Position numbers and translations under genes: made by a program
DNA from: Nostoc sp. CHAB 5844
GTDB taxonomy: Bacteria; Cyanobacteriota; Cyanobacteriia; Cyanobacteriales; Nostocaceae
Assembly (NCBI RefSeq): GCF_020829595.1
Contig: NZ_JAIVFW010000030.1
Location: forward strand, 26,208-90,207
DNA length: 64,000 nucleotides
Direction of reading: 5' to 3'
Shown: positions 43,358 to 54,146 of the stretch, in pieces
How the letters are laid out: each line of letters opens with the position of its first letter
Numbering within the stretch: position 1 is the first letter of the stretch
The notes under the pieces: model-generated
The model's database searches: none
What the model was told of the DNA's origin: nothing
What the model saw: the letters and a program-made list of their open reading frames with translations, nothing else

Positions 43358-44117
43358 CTTGACGAGAATTTATTCAATACTTTTGAAACCTACCATCGAA
43401 AAGGTAGGCTGACTAATTGTTGGGAAATATTGAGAACAGATGATTTAACTTTTGAATAAACGTGATAACCTATAAGGTGGCTTGTTGTCTCTTATCAGAT
43501 TTAACAAGTTATATTACCGCTAAAACCACTGTAACTGACTGTTTTAACTGGCACTAGTTCCTACCAAACTATAGATATATGGTTTCGGTTATCAAATTTA
43601 GCTTTAAAATACCTTTCCTCACTCATAGTTGCTATTGTGTTACTTAGAGGTGAGGCATAGTTGTTAGTAACAAAAGTTGCAACGGGTGAGCAGCCAATAC
43701 ACACAACAACAAAAATATTTAGGAATTGTCAAATGGGTATATAGTGTAATACGCTGATTTTGTTGCTGCATCAGGAATCTTATAGGTTTTAAAACAGTTA
43801 ATTGTTCAGTTTGAGTTTTATGTCAGGTAAGCTGAGGCTGTCTACCTGATAGACATCTGTCATCCAAAAAAAACGAGAAAATACTTAGTTTTGCATCCAA
43901 ATACATAAAATTAGCACAAAATGTAATTCGTCTAACCCAGCATAAACACATAAGAACTTACGCAATAATTTTAACACGGGTAAATTTACAAATAACCGCA
44001 GTTAAAATTTTTTTTCCCTAAATTCCAGTGATTTATGTATTGTTGCGACGCGAAATGGCGAAACTTTCCCTCACAAACAGTGGCAAAATTTGTGACTTAA
44101 CTTCTCAGGAATAGGCT
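43358..44117. promoter_or_regulatory. divergent intergenic region upstream of glutamate synthase (760 bp)
   Basis: Contains hairpins CCTACC/GGTAGG (about 43388-43408) and CAGGTA/TACCTG (43824-43848), but neither has a T-run. I looked for the NtcA box GTAN8TAC and found only a near-match (GTAACAAAAGTTGC, about 43670). No glutamine-riboswitch core was seen. Confidence 0.4.
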
Positions 44118-47100
44118 ATGAACGATCAAAGGGTGAATCAATTGCAAAAAATGACATTTTCGGATAAAGACTCTAGGGATACCTACCAAGGACAAAGGTG
44201 GTTAGTAGAGGAAAGAGATGCCTGTGGCGTAGGTTTTATTGCACATCGCCAGAATATTGCCAGCCATGAAATCGTCACCAAAGCCTTAGCCGCATTGACC
44301 TGCTTGGAACATCGGGGTGGTTGTAGTGCTGATCATGACTCTGGTGATGGTGCAGGCATATTAACAGCTATTCCTTGGGAGTTGTTACAAAAAGAATATT
44401 TCTCAGGAAGGATGGAAATTTCCTCGACAAGCAATATTGCTGTGGGGATGATTTTTTTACCGCAAGACGCAGAATTAGCACAAAAAGCGAAAACTCAAGT
44501 CGAGCAAGTTGCTACTGAAGAAAAATTTACTGTACTGGGCTGGCGAGAAGTACCAGTACATCCCCATTTATTGGGAATACAAGCTAAAGAACATCAACCC
44601 CAAATAGAACAAGTTTTTCTCGCTGCTGATCAAACTGGCGATGAACTAGAAAGACAGCTTTACATTACCCGCAAGCGGATTTTTAAAGCAGCAAAAGCTA
44701 CTTCTGAAGACTTTTACATTTGCTCCTTATCCAGCCGCACAATTGTTTACAAAGGTATGGTGCGTTCTGCTGTATTGGGAGACTTTTATGCGGATTTAAA
44801 AAATCCAGTATACAAGAGTGGGTTTGCAGTTTATCATCGCCGCTTTAGTACTAACACCTTACCCAAATGGCCCCTAGCACAACCAATGCGTCTGCTAGGT
44901 CATAACGGGGAAATTAATACTCTCTTAGGTAATATCAACTGGATGATGGCGAGGGAAGCCAGTATTAGCCATCAAGTATGGGGCGATCGCAATGATGAAC
45001 TCAAGCCCTTGGTTATTTTGAATAGCAGCGACTCTGCCACCCTAGACAATGTATTGGAATTACTAGTCCGTTCTGGACGCAGCCCCTTGGAAGCCTTGAT
45101 GATTATGGTGCCAGAAGCTTACCAAAATCAGCCATCATTGCAGAACTATCCTGAAATTACCGATTTTTACGAATATTATAGTGGTTTGCAAGAAGCTTGG
45201 GACGGCCCGGCATTGTTAGTTTTTGGTGATGGCAAGAAAGTAGGCGCGACTCTTGACCGCAACGGTTTACGACCAGCACGCTATGTAATTACCAAAGATG
45301 ATTACATTGTTGTGGCATCGGAAGCAGGTGTAGTTGAATTCCCAGAAGCCAATATTGTTGAGAAAGGCAGATTAGGTCCAGGGCAAATGATTGCCGTAGA
45401 TCTAGAAACCCATGAAATTCTCAAAAACTGGGAAATTAAACAACGAATTGCCAAGCAACATCCTTATGGAGAATGGTTGCAAAAATATCGTCAAGATTTA
45501 AAGTCATTAGTCAACAATCATGGGACAAATGGCAATGGTCATGGCAACGGTAACGGCAAAGGACAATTCACAGTTGACAGACAAACCTTACTCCGCCAGC
45601 AAACTGCCTTTGGCTACACCAGCGAAGATGTCGAAATGGTGATTGAAAAAATGGCAGAGAGTGGCTCAGAGCCGACTTTCTGCATGGGCGATGATATTCC
45701 TCTAGCAGTGCTGTCAGAAAAACCCCACCTGCTGTATGACTATTTCAAACAGCGGTTTGCTCAAGTAACCAACCCAGCAATTGACCCACTGCGCGAAAAG
45801 CTAGTGATGTCCTTGAAGGTGGAATTGGGTGAACGAGGTAATTTATTAGAACCGAAGCCAGAATATGCTAAAAGACTGAAGCTAGAATCGCCAGTCTTGA
45901 CAGAAGCAGAATTAGATGCAATTAAAGTGTCTGGTTTTGCGACTGCCCAATTGTCCACTGTATTTGCGATCGCCAACGGCCCGCAAGGCTTAAAAGCAGC
46001 TGTGCAAGCATTACAAGCTCAAGCAGCCGAGTCAGTCCGCGCAGGTGCAAAGATATTAATCTTGAGCGACAGAGCAGGTGGCAGTATTAGCTCAGAATAC
46101 AGCTACATTCCGCCTTTATTGGCAGTGGGTGCAGTGCATCACCACCTGATCAGTGAAGGTTTGCGAATGAAAACATCCCTAATTGTGGATACGGCTCAGT
46201 GCTGGAGTACTCATCACTTTGCTTGTTTGATTGGCTATGGTGCAGGTGCTGTCTGCCCTTACATGGCTTTAGATACAGTCAGAGATTGGTGGTTTGACCC
46301 CAGAACACAGCAGTTCATGGAACGGGGGAAATTGCCTAGCATCAGCTTAGAACAAGCGATTGGCAATTACCGCAAAGCTGTAGAGTCAGGATTGCTGAAA
46401 ATCCTCTCTAAGATGGGGATATCCTTGCTGTCAAGCTATCAAGCAGCGCAAATTTTTGAAGCCATTGGAATTGGCGGAGATTTATTAGAACTCGGATTCC
46501 AGGGTACAGCTTCTCGAATTGGTGGTTTGAGGATCAGCGAACTGGCACAAGAAGTGCTTTCTATCCACAGTAAGGCATTCCCAGAACTGACAGCTAAGAA
46601 GTTAGACAACTTGGGGTTTGTCAACTACCGTCCTGGTGGCGAGTATCACATGAATACTCCAGAAATGTCCAAAGCATTGCATGAGGCTGTTAAAACCAAG
46701 CAATACGACCATTACGAAGTTTACAAACAATATCTCCAAGTCAGACCAATCACAGCGTTGAGAGACTTGCTAGATTTTACAAGCGATCGCTCATCAATTC
46801 CGTTGTCAGAAGTGGAAGCGGTAGAGGAAATTGTCAAACGCTTCTGTACTGGTGGGATGTCTTTGGGTGCATTATCACGAGAAGCCCATGAAGTTTTAGC
46901 GATCGCCATGAACCGGATTGGTGGTAGATCCAACTCTGGAGAAGGTGGCGAAGATCCAGTGCGTTACAAAGTTTTAGATGATGTAGACGCATCCGGTTAC
47001 TCGCCCACCCTACCGCACCTCAAAGGACTGCAAAATGGTGATACTGCTTCTAGTGCTATCAAGCAAGTTGCATCAGGACGCTTTGGTGTCACACCAGAAT

Positions 47101-48791
47101 ATTTAGCCAGCGCCAAACAAATAGAAATCAAAATTGCCCAAGGTGCAAAACCAGGGGAAGGCGGACAATTACCAGGCCCGAAGGTGAGCCAATATATTGC
47201 CATGTTGAGGCGCTCTAAGCCTGGTGTAACCTTGATTTCGCCACCACCGCACCATGATATCTACTCGATTGAAGACTTAGCACAGCTAATTTTTGACCTG
47301 CATCAAATCAACCCGAAAGCGCAAGTATCAGTCAAGCTAGTAGCAGAAATCGGGATCGGCACAATTGCGGCGGGTGTCGCTAAAGCTAACGCTGATATCA
47401 TTCAGATTTCTGGTCATGATGGCGGTACAGGGGCATCACCACTCAGTTCGATTAAACACGCAGGTTCACCGTGGGAACTCGGATTAAGTGAAGTGCATCG
47501 CGTCCTGATGCAAAATAGTTTGCGCGATCGCGTCATTTTGCGGGTAGACGGCGGACTAAAGACTGGCTGGGATGTCTTGATGGCTGCGTTGATGGGTGGC
47601 GAAGAATTCGGCTTCGGTTCCATTGCCATGATTGCCGAAGGTTGCCAAATGGCAAGAGTCTGCCACAAAAATACTTGTCCTGTTGGTGTAGCAACTCAAG
47701 ATGAAAAACTGCGCCTACGGTTCAAAGGTATACCCGAACACGTCGTCAACTTCTTCTATTTCGTTGCCGAAGAAGTGCGGAGTTTGTTAGCAAAACTGGG
47801 CTACCGTTCCTTATCAGAAATTATCGGTCGTGCAGACTTGTTAACAGTACGTCCTGAAGCAAAACTTGCCAAAACCCAAGCATTGAATCTCAACTGCTTA
47901 CTGCAACTACCAAATACTAAAGAAAACCGTAGCTGGTTGGTGCATGAAGAAGTTCATAGCAACGGCCCGGTGATAGATGACCAATTGCTGGCTGATAGCG
48001 AAATTCAAGCCGCCATTCGCAACCAGTCTAGTGTGACTAAGACCTTAAAAATAGTCAACACCGATAGAACAGTAGGTGCAAGACTAGCAGGTGCGATCGC
48101 ATCCCAATACGGCGACAGTGGCTTTGAAGGACAAATTAATCTCAACTTCCAAGGTAGTGTCGGACAAAGCTTTGGTGCTTTTAACCTCCCTGGTATCACT
48201 TTAACTTTAGAAGGAGAAGCCAACGACTACGTAGGCAAAGGGATGCACGGTGGTGAAATTATCATCAAACCCCCAGCAGCAGCTACCTATGACCCATCCA
48301 AGAATGTGATAGTGGGCAATACCTGCCTCTACGGTGCTACTGGCGGTTTCTTATTTGCCAACGGTTTAGCAGGTGAACGCTTTGCAGTCCGTAACTCCAA
48401 AGCCACAGCCGTAGTCGAAGGTGCAGGCGATCACTGCTGCGAATATATGACTGGTGGCGTAATAGTTGTCCTGGGCAAAGTCGGACGTAACGTAGCTGCG
48501 GGGATGACTGGCGGATTGGCATACTTCCTTGATGAAGACGGCTCATTCCCTGAGTTAGTCAATCGGGAAAATGTCAAAATTCAGCGAGTCCTGACAGAAG
48601 CAGGACAAAAGCAACTGCAAGATTTAATTAGAACTCATGCAGAATGTACTGGTTCACCAAAGGCGAAAGCCATCCTGCAAAATTGGCAAGAATTGGTGTC
48701 TACGTTCTGGCAATTAGTACCACCTTCTGAAGCCGATAGTCCAGAGGCTAACCCTCAAGCAGTGGTAGAAAAACATCTGAGTTCGGTGTAG
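44118..48791 (+). CDS. gltS: ferredoxin-dependent glutamate synthase, large subunit
   Basis: 1557 residues. Cys36 (ERDACGVGF) is the N-terminal nucleophile of the class II glutaminase after removal of a 35-residue propeptide. The glutaminase runs to about 430, the central and FMN-binding synthase domains from about 500 to 1220 ([33 protein letters not shown]), with the [3Fe-4S] cysteines in [15 protein letters not shown]. The gltB-type beta helix occupies 1280-1500 ([12 protein letters not shown]). No GltD-type NADPH subunit gene is adjacent, consistent with ferredoxin use. A Gly/Asn-rich linker ([14 protein letters not shown]) lies near 470. Second half of the GS-GOGAT cycle. Confidence 0.95.
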   Translation: MNDQRVNQLQKMTFSDKDSRDTYQGQRWLVEERDACGVGFIAHRQNIASHEIVTKALAALTCLEHRGGCSADHDSGDGAGILTAIPWELLQKEYFSGRMEISSTSNIAVGMIFLPQDAELAQKAKTQVEQVATEEKFTVLGWREVPVHPHLLGIQAKEHQPQIEQVFLAADQTGDELERQLYITRKRIFKAAKATSEDFYICSLSSRTIVYKGMVRSAVLGDFYADLKNPVYKSGFAVYHRRFSTNTLPKWPLAQPMRLLGHNGEINTLLGNINWMMAREASISHQVWGDRNDELKPLVILNSSDSATLDNVLELLVRSGRSPLEALMIMVPEAYQNQPSLQNYPEITDFYEYYSGLQEAWDGPALLVFGDGKKVGATLDRNGLRPARYVITKDDYIVVASEAGVVEFPEANIVEKGRLGPGQMIAVDLETHEILKNWEIKQRIAKQHPYGEWLQKYRQDLKSLVNNHGTNGNGHGNGNGKGQFTVDRQTLLRQQTAFGYTSEDVEMVIEKMAESGSEPTFCMGDDIPLAVLSEKPHLLYDYFKQRFAQVTNPAIDPLREKLVMSLKVELGERGNLLEPKPEYAKRLKLESPVLTEAELDAIKVSGFATAQLSTVFAIANGPQGLKAAVQALQAQAAESVRAGAKILILSDRAGGSISSEYSYIPPLLAVGAVHHHLISEGLRMKTSLIVDTAQCWSTHHFACLIGYGAGAVCPYMALDTVRDWWFDPRTQQFMERGKLPSISLEQAIGNYRKAVESGLLKILSKMGISLLSSYQAAQIFEAIGIGGDLLELGFQGTASRIGGLRISELAQEVLSIHSKAFPELTAKKLDNLGFVNYRPGGEYHMNTPEMSKALHEAVKTKQYDHYEVYKQYLQVRPITALRDLLDFTSDRSSIPLSEVEAVEEIVKRFCTGGMSLGALSREAHEVLAIAMNRIGGRSNSGEGGEDPVRYKVLDDVDASGYSPTLPHLKGLQNGDTASSAIKQVASGRFGVTPEYLASAKQIEIKIAQGAKPGEGGQLPGPKVSQYIAMLRRSKPGVTLISPPPHHDIYSIEDLAQLIFDLHQINPKAQVSVKLVAEIGIGTIAAGVAKANADIIQISGHDGGTGASPLSSIKHAGSPWELGLSEVHRVLMQNSLRDRVILRVDGGLKTGWDVLMAALMGGEEFGFGSIAMIAEGCQMARVCHKNTCPVGVATQDEKLRLRFKGIPEHVVNFFYFVAEEVRSLLAKLGYRSLSEIIGRADLLTVRPEAKLAKTQALNLNCLLQLPNTKENRSWLVHEEVHSNGPVIDDQLLADSEIQAAIRNQSSVTKTLKIVNTDRTVGARLAGAIASQYGDSGFEGQINLNFQGSVGQSFGAFNLPGITLTLEGEANDYVGKGMHGGEIIIKPPAAATYDPSKNVIVGNTCLYGATGGFLFANGLAGERFAVRNSKATAVVEGAGDHCCEYMTGGVIVVLGKVGRNVAAGMTGGLAYFLDEDGSFPELVNRENVKIQRVLTEAGQKQLQDLIRTHAECTGSPKAKAILQNWQELVSTFWQLVPPSEADSPEANPQAVVEKHLSSV

Positions 48792-48814
48792 TCAATAGCT
48801 GATTACTGATGAAT

Positions 48815-48845
48815 AAAAAGGGGACAGTAGCACCGTCCCCTTTTT
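48815..48845 (+). terminator. terminator of glutamate synthase gene
   Basis: AAAAAGGGGAC / GTCCCCTTTTT around a 9-base loop, continuing as a T-run, 24 bp after the stop codon. Confidence 0.93.
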
Positions 48846-48875
48846 TAATAGCTATTAGAATTTTTGCAAAAATTA

Positions 48876-49018
48876 GACCTCTTGCATGAATACAAAAAAT
48901 CCCCTCAACCCCCAACCCCTTCTCCCAATATTGAAAGAAGGGGAGTAAATTTTCAAGTCCCTCTCCCAAGTCTGGGAGAGGGATTTAGGGTGAGGGATCT
49001 TAATTCATGCAAGAAGTC
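48876..49018. mobile_element. MITE, 143 bp, second family
   Basis: Ends GACCTCTTGCATGAAT (48876-48891) and ATTCATGCAAGAAGTC (49003-49018) are inverted repeats with one mismatch, flanked by TA on both sides (48874-48875, 49019-49020). The interior is a C/G-rich imperfect palindrome (CTCTCCCAAGTCTGGGAGAG). Non-coding; the second copy is at 19304-19423. Confidence 0.85.
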
Positions 49019-49217
49019 TAACGTAAACGAGTGAAAATAGCCCAAAGTAGAAAAATTGGAGTCAGCAGAGCAATTCTCCTGAGCATCTCAAGCTTGACAC
49101 CCTATACCCTGAAACCTTTACACCCAGCCTCAACAGATAAACGAGTATGCGTAAGTTCTGTGGATAACTAAACGCAAAGACTATCCTATAAATAGCAAGT
49201 AAATTAACTAAATATTT

Positions 49218-49976
49218 ATGACAACTGTTTCAATTACCGATTCTCTAGTTCCTAGTCCTGTACCAAAATCGGCAATCATTCGTTTAGAAAATATCTTTAA
49301 AGTCTACGGTAGTGGAGAAACCGAAGTCAAAGCACTGAATAATGTAAATTTGATTATCAACGAAGGCGAGTATTCTTCAATTATGGGGCCTTCTGGTTCA
49401 GGTAAATCTACAGCTATGAATATTATCGGCTGTTTAGATCGTCCTACAAACGGACATTATTATTTAGATAACGTTGATGTTGCTCAAATGGATGATAAAG
49501 CTTTGGCACACATCCGCAATAAAAAATTGGGCTTTGTCTTCCAACAATTTCACCTCTTACCCCAACTCACAGCCTTAGAAAATGTGATGTTACCAATGGC
49601 GTATGCTAATGTTAACCCGACAGAAAGACGCGATCGCGCCGTAGCTGCACTCACAAGAGTTGGTTTAGAAAAACGCCTCAACAATAAACCAAATCAACTC
49701 TCAGGTGGACAACAACAAAGAGTAGCGATCGCTCGTGCAATTGTCAACCGTCCTGTCGTCCTCCTCGCCGATGAACCCACAGGCGCACTTGACTCTCGCA
49801 CTACCCAAGAAGTCTTAGACATTTTTACCGAATTAAACGCCAGTGGTATCACCGTAGTCATGGTAACTCACGAACCAGATGTCGCCCGTCAAACTCAACG
49901 CATCGTTTGGTTTCGTGATGGTGAAGTGATACATTCTCATCTCACACCAAGTGATTTGACTCACTTGGCTGTTTGA
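49218..49976 (+). CDS. MacB/LolD-type ABC transporter ATP-binding protein
   Basis: 252 residues. Walker [11 protein letters not shown]-loop [12 protein letters not shown], signature [14 protein letters not shown], Walker [14 protein letters not shown]-loop MVTHEPD. The FVFQQFxLLPxLTAxENV pattern is typical of MacB, LolD and DevA ATPases that pair with FtsX-like permeases and export lipoproteins, peptides or heterocyst glycolipids. No permease or membrane-fusion gene is adjacent, so the substrate is open. Nine bp before the GNAT gene, same strand, so probably an operon. Confidence 0.9.
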   Translation: MTTVSITDSLVPSPVPKSAIIRLENIFKVYGSGETEVKALNNVNLIINEGEYSSIMGPSGSGKSTAMNIIGCLDRPTNGHYYLDNVDVAQMDDKALAHIRNKKLGFVFQQFHLLPQLTALENVMLPMAYANVNPTERRDRAVAALTRVGLEKRLNNKPNQLSGGQQQRVAIARAIVNRPVVLLADEPTGALDSRTTQEVLDIFTELNASGITVVMVTHEPDVARQTQRIVWFRDGEVIHSHLTPSDLTHLAV

Positions 49977-49985
49977 GCAATAGTT

Positions 49986-50393
49986 ATGATTATTTACCAA
50001 CGTCATCTTGAAAACGTCAACTGGCAAGAAATGAAAGCCACACTCACTCAAGATAACTTTGACAATAGCAGAAGTCCTGAGCAGTTACAAGCATCCTTTG
50101 CCAATAGTTATCGTACTTGCATTGCTTATGCTGGCAATCAAATTATCGGTACAGCGCGTGTCCTATCCGATGGTATTTGTAATGCTTACATTGTTGATGT
50201 TTGGACATTTACCCCATATCGTCGCCAAGGAATTGCTAGTCAAATGATGCAAACCCTTTTAAATGAATTGCCAGGTCAACACATCTGTTTATTTACAGAT
50301 GAAGCTTTAGAATTTTATCAAAAACTGGGCTTTAAAAAAGGAGAAACCTGTATGGAACAGGTAATAGGAAAATGGTTAGAAAATAATGGCTAA
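49986..50393 (+). CDS. GNAT family N-acetyltransferase
   Basis: 135 residues. Acetyl-CoA binding motif A is VDVWTFTPYRRQGIASQMMQTLL (RxxGIA), with ARVLSDGICNAYIVDV before it and EALEFYQKLGFKKGE after. The position 9 bp after the ABC ATPase suggests co-transcription. Substrate unknown. Confidence 0.9.
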   Translation: MIIYQRHLENVNWQEMKATLTQDNFDNSRSPEQLQASFANSYRTCIAYAGNQIIGTARVLSDGICNAYIVDVWTFTPYRRQGIASQMMQTLLNELPGQHICLFTDEALEFYQKLGFKKGETCMEQVIGKWLENNG

Positions 50394-50485
50394 TAACTAT
50401 ATTTAATTAGTCATTAGCCTCTATACACAGAACTTTTTACCTACATGGGGTACATCACACTAGCCTCTAACCTCTTTCCTCCAAA

Positions 50486-51016
50486 TTAAAGACTAGAAGT
50501 TTTCCCAGTTTGCGCTTGGGTTTCAATTGGCTTGACATCACTGTAGCCCATTTCGCCAGCGATCGCGCGGAAAACTGATATTTGCTCTTCAAAATCTAAT
50601 CCTTCAATTTGAGAAAGCAAATCATTAATTGCTTTACTTGGTTCATAGTTATCTGGAAAATCAACTACAGTATCACCCATAGCTACTGCCCAAACATACC
50701 AAACTAACAATTGATTATTGTCTTTTAATGCGCCGTAAGCGCGGGAATATTCTGTGTCTTTGCGGTTAACTATATCCCGCATTACATTTAGTTGTTCTTC
50801 ATCAGAAAGTTTGAGATAGTTATTCAATAAAAGTGGTGCTAATTCAGGTTCAGCCGCAGCTGGAGCCGCAGGAGTAATGGAGTCACCCATTTTTTCATAA
50901 ACAAGATAAAACCATGCTAATTTAGCATCAGTATCTAAACTATTAAAGGCTTTCACAACATTTTGAGTTTCATTACTTAAAGCTTGAGAAGCGCCTTTCT
51001 GGTAACTTGCTGTCAT
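50486..51016 (-). CDS. helical carotenoid protein (OCP N-terminal domain homologue)
   Basis: 176 residues, all helical, equal to the N-terminal half of orange carotenoid protein. Characteristic segments are VVKAFNSLDTDAKLAWFYLVYEKMGDSITPAAP and YGALKDNNQLLVWYVWAVAMGD with the aromatic residues lining the carotenoid tunnel, and DFEEQISVFRAIAGEMGY. It has no C-terminal NTF2-like domain. HCPs bind keto-carotenoids and quench singlet oxygen or phycobilisome excitation (family knowledge). GGAGAT precedes the ATG. A CTDH gene is 2.7 kb away. Which HCP clade it belongs to cannot be judged by eye. Confidence 0.93.
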   Translation of the reverse strand: MTASYQKGASQALSNETQNVVKAFNSLDTDAKLAWFYLVYEKMGDSITPAAPAAAEPELAPLLLNNYLKLSDEEQLNVMRDIVNRKDTEYSRAYGALKDNNQLLVWYVWAVAMGDTVVDFPDNYEPSKAINDLLSQIEGLDFEEQISVFRAIAGEMGYSDVKPIETQAQTGKTSSL

Positions 51017-51231
51017 AATTTATCTCCAAGAAGTTATCATATCAAACTAAGAGTTAACAAAATTTTATAATTACAATCTCCCTCCTAGAGAAAGACTTAT
51101 TTTAATTTGTAATTAAAACTTATATCTATCTTTTAATAGAGGTAATAATCTCTCCCTAGGTGGCAGTACTTTAACAATTTAGCTTGGTACAATTGCCCCA
51201 GCATTTAATAAAATTACACAAGTGTTAAATT

Positions 51232-51606
51232 ATGGCTGATACAATAAAACCCAATCCCAATGAAGCTACTACCCATGATGCACAATTAGCCGCAGAAAAC
51301 ATGGCTAGTGGGGAAGAAAAAGTACAAAAAGTAGATTTTGATGCTGATTACGCAGCAGCACAGCAGTTCAGTGTCAGCGAAATAGATCGCACTTCCGAAG
51401 GAGCAGCAGCAGCTGATGCAGCAACCGCACCTAAATTAGAAGTCCCAGAAGCAGAAGATAGAACCACTGAAGCACAACCCACAAGCAATCCCGATGATTA
51501 TTTAGAGTTAGCTAAGGAAGTTGGCGGTTCTCGCAACGAAGGTGGCTCAAATGTTAATGATGATTTAATAAAAAAAGCCATAGAAAAGGGTCAACCTAAA
51601 AAATAG
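51232..51606 (+). CDS. small acidic, probably disordered protein
   Basis: 124 residues dominated by Ala, Glu, Asp, Thr and Pro with no hydrophobic core, signal peptide or Cys. Middle part is FDADYAAAQQFSVSEIDR and the tail DDYLELAKEVGGSRNEGGS. I do not recognise the family. It is divergent from the carotenoid protein gene across 215 bp, so shared regulation is possible. A heptamer array follows at 51611-51645. Confidence 0.6.
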   Translation: MADTIKPNPNEATTHDAQLAAENMASGEEKVQKVDFDADYAAAQQFSVSEIDRTSEGAAAADAATAPKLEVPEAEDRTTEAQPTSNPDDYLELAKEVGGSRNEGGSNVNDDLIKKAIEKGQPKK

Positions 51607-51610
51607 TCAA

Positions 51611-51645
51611 CTGAAGTGTGAAGTATGAAGTATGAAGTATGAATT
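51611..51645. repeat. heptamer repeat array
   Basis: GAAGTGTGAAGTATGAAGTA then TGAAGTATGAATT: five units of the 7-base TGAAGTA/TGAAGTG repeat. Confidence 0.85.
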
Positions 51646-51712
51646 GTTATACTTTATCTTTCATGCTTCATTCTTTATTTATAGTAATTTTGCTGTTCGT
51701 GTTGCTTTTTGA

Positions 51713-52351
51713 TTAACAACAATTTTGAACAACGTCTAGTAGTTCGCTGGGATGATGAATTAAGAAGTTGGGCTTTTGCTTGGATAACACTTCTGGAGAA
51801 TTAAATCCCCAAGTGACAGCAATTACTTTAATATTAGCTTTCTTGGAAGCTTCTATATCTCTGGTCTCATCACCAACATAAATAACTTCTTGAGTTTTAA
51901 GTTGCTTTTGCTTTAATACATTATTTATTATTGTAGTTTTTCCAAAAATCGTTACTCCAGAATAAATAAAATCAAAGAGGTTGTCTAAATCGTGATTTTT
52001 GAGAAAAGCTGTAACGTTTTCTTGGGAGTTAGATGTAATAATTCCTAACTTATAACCTTGATTTTTGAGTTCTGTGAGTGCTTCTTGAATTCCCGGAATT
52101 GGTTGAAATTCGTGAATTTTATTTTTTAGCTCTGATTTGACTTTTTTGAGTAGAAAAGGAATTTTCAGTAGAGAAACACCTGAGTATTTAATAATCTCTC
52201 TAGAAGTTAAATTTTTCAAGTGAGCGAGTTGTTCAGGAGTGATTTGTTTATAGCCAAACTCTGTAGCTAAACGATTGGCAATACCTATAAGAGCATCTAC
52301 TGTATCTGCAATTGTGCCATCAAAATCAAAAACAATTACTTTCTGAGTCAT
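51713..52351 (-). CDS. HAD family hydrolase (phosphoglycolate phosphatase-like)
   Basis: 212 residues from the ATG at 52351 (MTQKVIVFDFDGTIADT); a longer frame to 52387 only reads into queG. Motif I DFDGT, motif II IITSNS, the motif III lysine (KTTIINNVL) and motif IV VGDETRDIEA are intact. The cap is the small helical type (DALIGIANRLATEFGY). Substrate probably a small phosphate ester. It overlaps the 3' end of queG by 26 bp and so is co-transcribed; the link may be nucleotide or tRNA metabolism, but that is inference. Confidence 0.88.
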   Translation of the reverse strand: MTQKVIVFDFDGTIADTVDALIGIANRLATEFGYKQITPEQLAHLKNLTSREIIKYSGVSLLKIPFLLKKVKSELKNKIHEFQPIPGIQEALTELKNQGYKLGIITSNSQENVTAFLKNHDLDNLFDFIYSGVTIFGKTTIINNVLKQKQLKTQEVIYVGDETRDIEASKKANIKVIAVTWGFNSPEVLSKQKPNFLIHHPSELLDVVQNCC

Positions 52352-53300
52352 TATTTTGCTTGGATGCGTCAAGATTAGCACGGGCATTCCGTCTTAACAT
52401 TTCTGGCTTAATCCGCCGCAACGCTGATGCCGGAAATCGTTGATCCCACTCCTCATCTGAGATTTTTGCTAATTCTATCAGCTTGGGCGCAATATTCCCA
52501 GGATAAGGCTGAAAATCTGCCACGTCAGTTGTCTCGGCAAATCGCTGATTCCAAGGACAAACATCTTGGCAAATATCGCAACCAGCAACCCAGCCTTGTA
52601 AGTGTGGTATGATCGCCTCTGGTAATTTTTCTCTGCGATTTTCAATCGTATGGTACGCAATGCAGCGATTAGCATCAACGACAAACGGTTGGGTAATTGC
52701 ACCTGTAGGACAAGCTGCTAAACAACGAGTACAGCTACCGCAATGTTGTGTATGAGGGCGATCGCATTCTAGTTCCAAATTTGTCAAAACTTCCCCTAAA
52801 AATACCCAAGAACCATACTCTCTAGTAATCACATTCCCATTTTTGGCAATCCAACCAATTCCGGCTTTTTGCGCCCAGACTTTATCTTGCACAGGGCCTG
52901 TATCTGCATAATACCTAGCTTTCACACATTCATCTAGTGTTTCTAACCAGGTAGTCAGCAGTTTCAGTTTCTTGTGCATCACCTTGTGGTAATCTCGCCC
53001 CCAGCCATAGCGCGAGATTTTGGCGTATTCTTCACCTTCTGGGCGTTGATGTGGCGTGTAGTAATTCAGCGCCACACACACAAGCGATCGCGCCTCTGGC
53101 ATAACTAAACGAATATCTTGCCGCTTCGGGTTATCCATCCAGTTCATATCAGCGTGATAACCCAGTGTTATCCATGCTTGCAGCCTCTGAACTTCTGTAT
53201 TATTTCCTTCATCTACAGGAGCAATTCCAACTTTGTGAAAGCCTAACTCTAAAGCTTTTTCTTTTACTGCACTGCTGCTGGTTATAGAACACTGATTCAT
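52326..53300 (-). CDS. queG: epoxyqueuosine reductase
   Basis: 324 residues. Two [4Fe-4S] binding sets are visible (CGSCTRCLAACPTGAI and GCDICQDVCPWNQRF), and the cobalamin-domain catalytic Asp lies in ARYYADTGPVQDKVWAQ. Reduces epoxyqueuosine to queuosine at tRNA position 34, the last step of queuosine synthesis. The C-terminal HEAT-like tail found in Bacillus is absent, as in other cyanobacteria. Upstream of and overlapping the HAD gene. Confidence 0.95.
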   Translation of the reverse strand: MNQCSITSSSAVKEKALELGFHKVGIAPVDEGNNTEVQRLQAWITLGYHADMNWMDNPKRQDIRLVMPEARSLVCVALNYYTPHQRPEGEEYAKISRYGWGRDYHKVMHKKLKLLTTWLETLDECVKARYYADTGPVQDKVWAQKAGIGWIAKNGNVITREYGSWVFLGEVLTNLELECDRPHTQHCGSCTRCLAACPTGAITQPFVVDANRCIAYHTIENRREKLPEAIIPHLQGWVAGCDICQDVCPWNQRFAETTDVADFQPYPGNIAPKLIELAKISDEEWDQRFPASALRRIKPEMLRRNARANLDASKQNNDSESNCF

Positions 53301-53726
53301 TGTTTTGATCTAAATTTTGCCTATCTTAAGGCAGCTTGATTATACATCACACAGTCAAAATTGCCAGAGAAAATTTGCTCCACTATGTATTTGTAAATTT
53401 TATTTGCAATTTGTAAAGAAATAATGCAATATTGGAAACTAAGAGGTGATGCCAACCTCTAACTAATCAACTGTGATGTCATCATGACATTCACTTCTGA
53501 TTCAGCTTCAACCTGCTTATGGATATTGACCCTTTAGCTGACTAATCAGCATTGCGATATTCTCTCAACCTCAATGATTTGCCAAAAGCTGTTCCCAGAT
53601 AAAAATCTGGGAACAAATTCTTTCTTAAGAAATAGTTGAAATTAACAATTTACCTCAACAGCTGCTTTTTTTATATTGGCTTTTATATTCAAATGAATTT
53701 TTAGTGAGCTTAATACTAGTAATGTT
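53301..53726. other. intergenic, 426 bp with a perfect hairpin
   Basis: Divergent promoter region of queG and the CTDH gene. Contains the perfect hairpin 53591-53614. No other structure or gene-like frame seen. Confidence 0.5.
53591..53614 (+). promoter_or_regulatory. perfect hairpin upstream of CTDH
   Basis: GTTCCCAGAT / ATCTGGGAAC, a 10-bp perfect stem with an AAAA loop, 112 bp before the CTDH start. No T-run follows (ends AAATTC), so it is not a standard terminator. It could be an operator palindrome or a 5' UTR stem. Confidence 0.5.
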
Positions 53727-54146
53727 ATGACAACTGCTGAATCTGTAGGCGCAATTAAGATTGAAGGACTTACAGAACCTTGCATTTTGGATTATTTTGC
53801 TACCTTAAATGCTAGTCAATTTCAACAAACCGCTGCACTGTTTGCTGAAGATGGTGTGATGCATCCACCCTTTGAATCTGGTATTATCGGCCCGGATGCG
53901 ATCGCCACCTACTTACAACAAGAAGCCCAAGGTCTGAAAGCCTATCCTCACCAAGGAATTATTGAAAATTTGGAAAACGACCAAATCCAAGTTCAAGTAA
54001 CAGGTAAAGCCCAAACCTCTTGGTGTGGCGTAAATGTAATGTGGCTATTTATTTTGAACGCACAACGACAAATTACATACACCAAAATTAAACTCCTGGC
54101 TTCTCCCCAAGAGTTATTGGCTTTGCGTCCAGAAAATAGAGGTTAG
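53727..54146 (+). CDS. C-terminal domain homologue of OCP (CTDH), NTF2-like
   Basis: 139 residues, NTF2-like fold. ALFAEDGVMHPPFESGIIGPDAI and VNVMWLFILNAQRQITYTKIKLLASPQELL match the regulatory C-terminal domain of orange carotenoid protein. Cys100 (TSWCGVNVMW) is at or near the position of the conserved CTDH cysteine that can form inter-subunit disulfides. CTDH proteins take carotenoid from membranes and hand it to HCPs (reported for Anabaena). An HCP gene lies 2.7 kb away. The normal extension of 15-20 residues precedes the fold. Confidence 0.92.
   Translation: MTTAESVGAIKIEGLTEPCILDYFATLNASQFQQTAALFAEDGVMHPPFESGIIGPDAIATYLQQEAQGLKAYPHQGIIENLENDQIQVQVTGKAQTSWCGVNVMWLFILNAQRQITYTKIKLLASPQELLALRPENRG

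Noticed and set aside
43358..44117. NtcA box or glutamine riboswitch upstream of glutamate synthase
   Set aside because: Only a near-match GTAACAAAAGTTGC was found and no glutamine-riboswitch core; not called.
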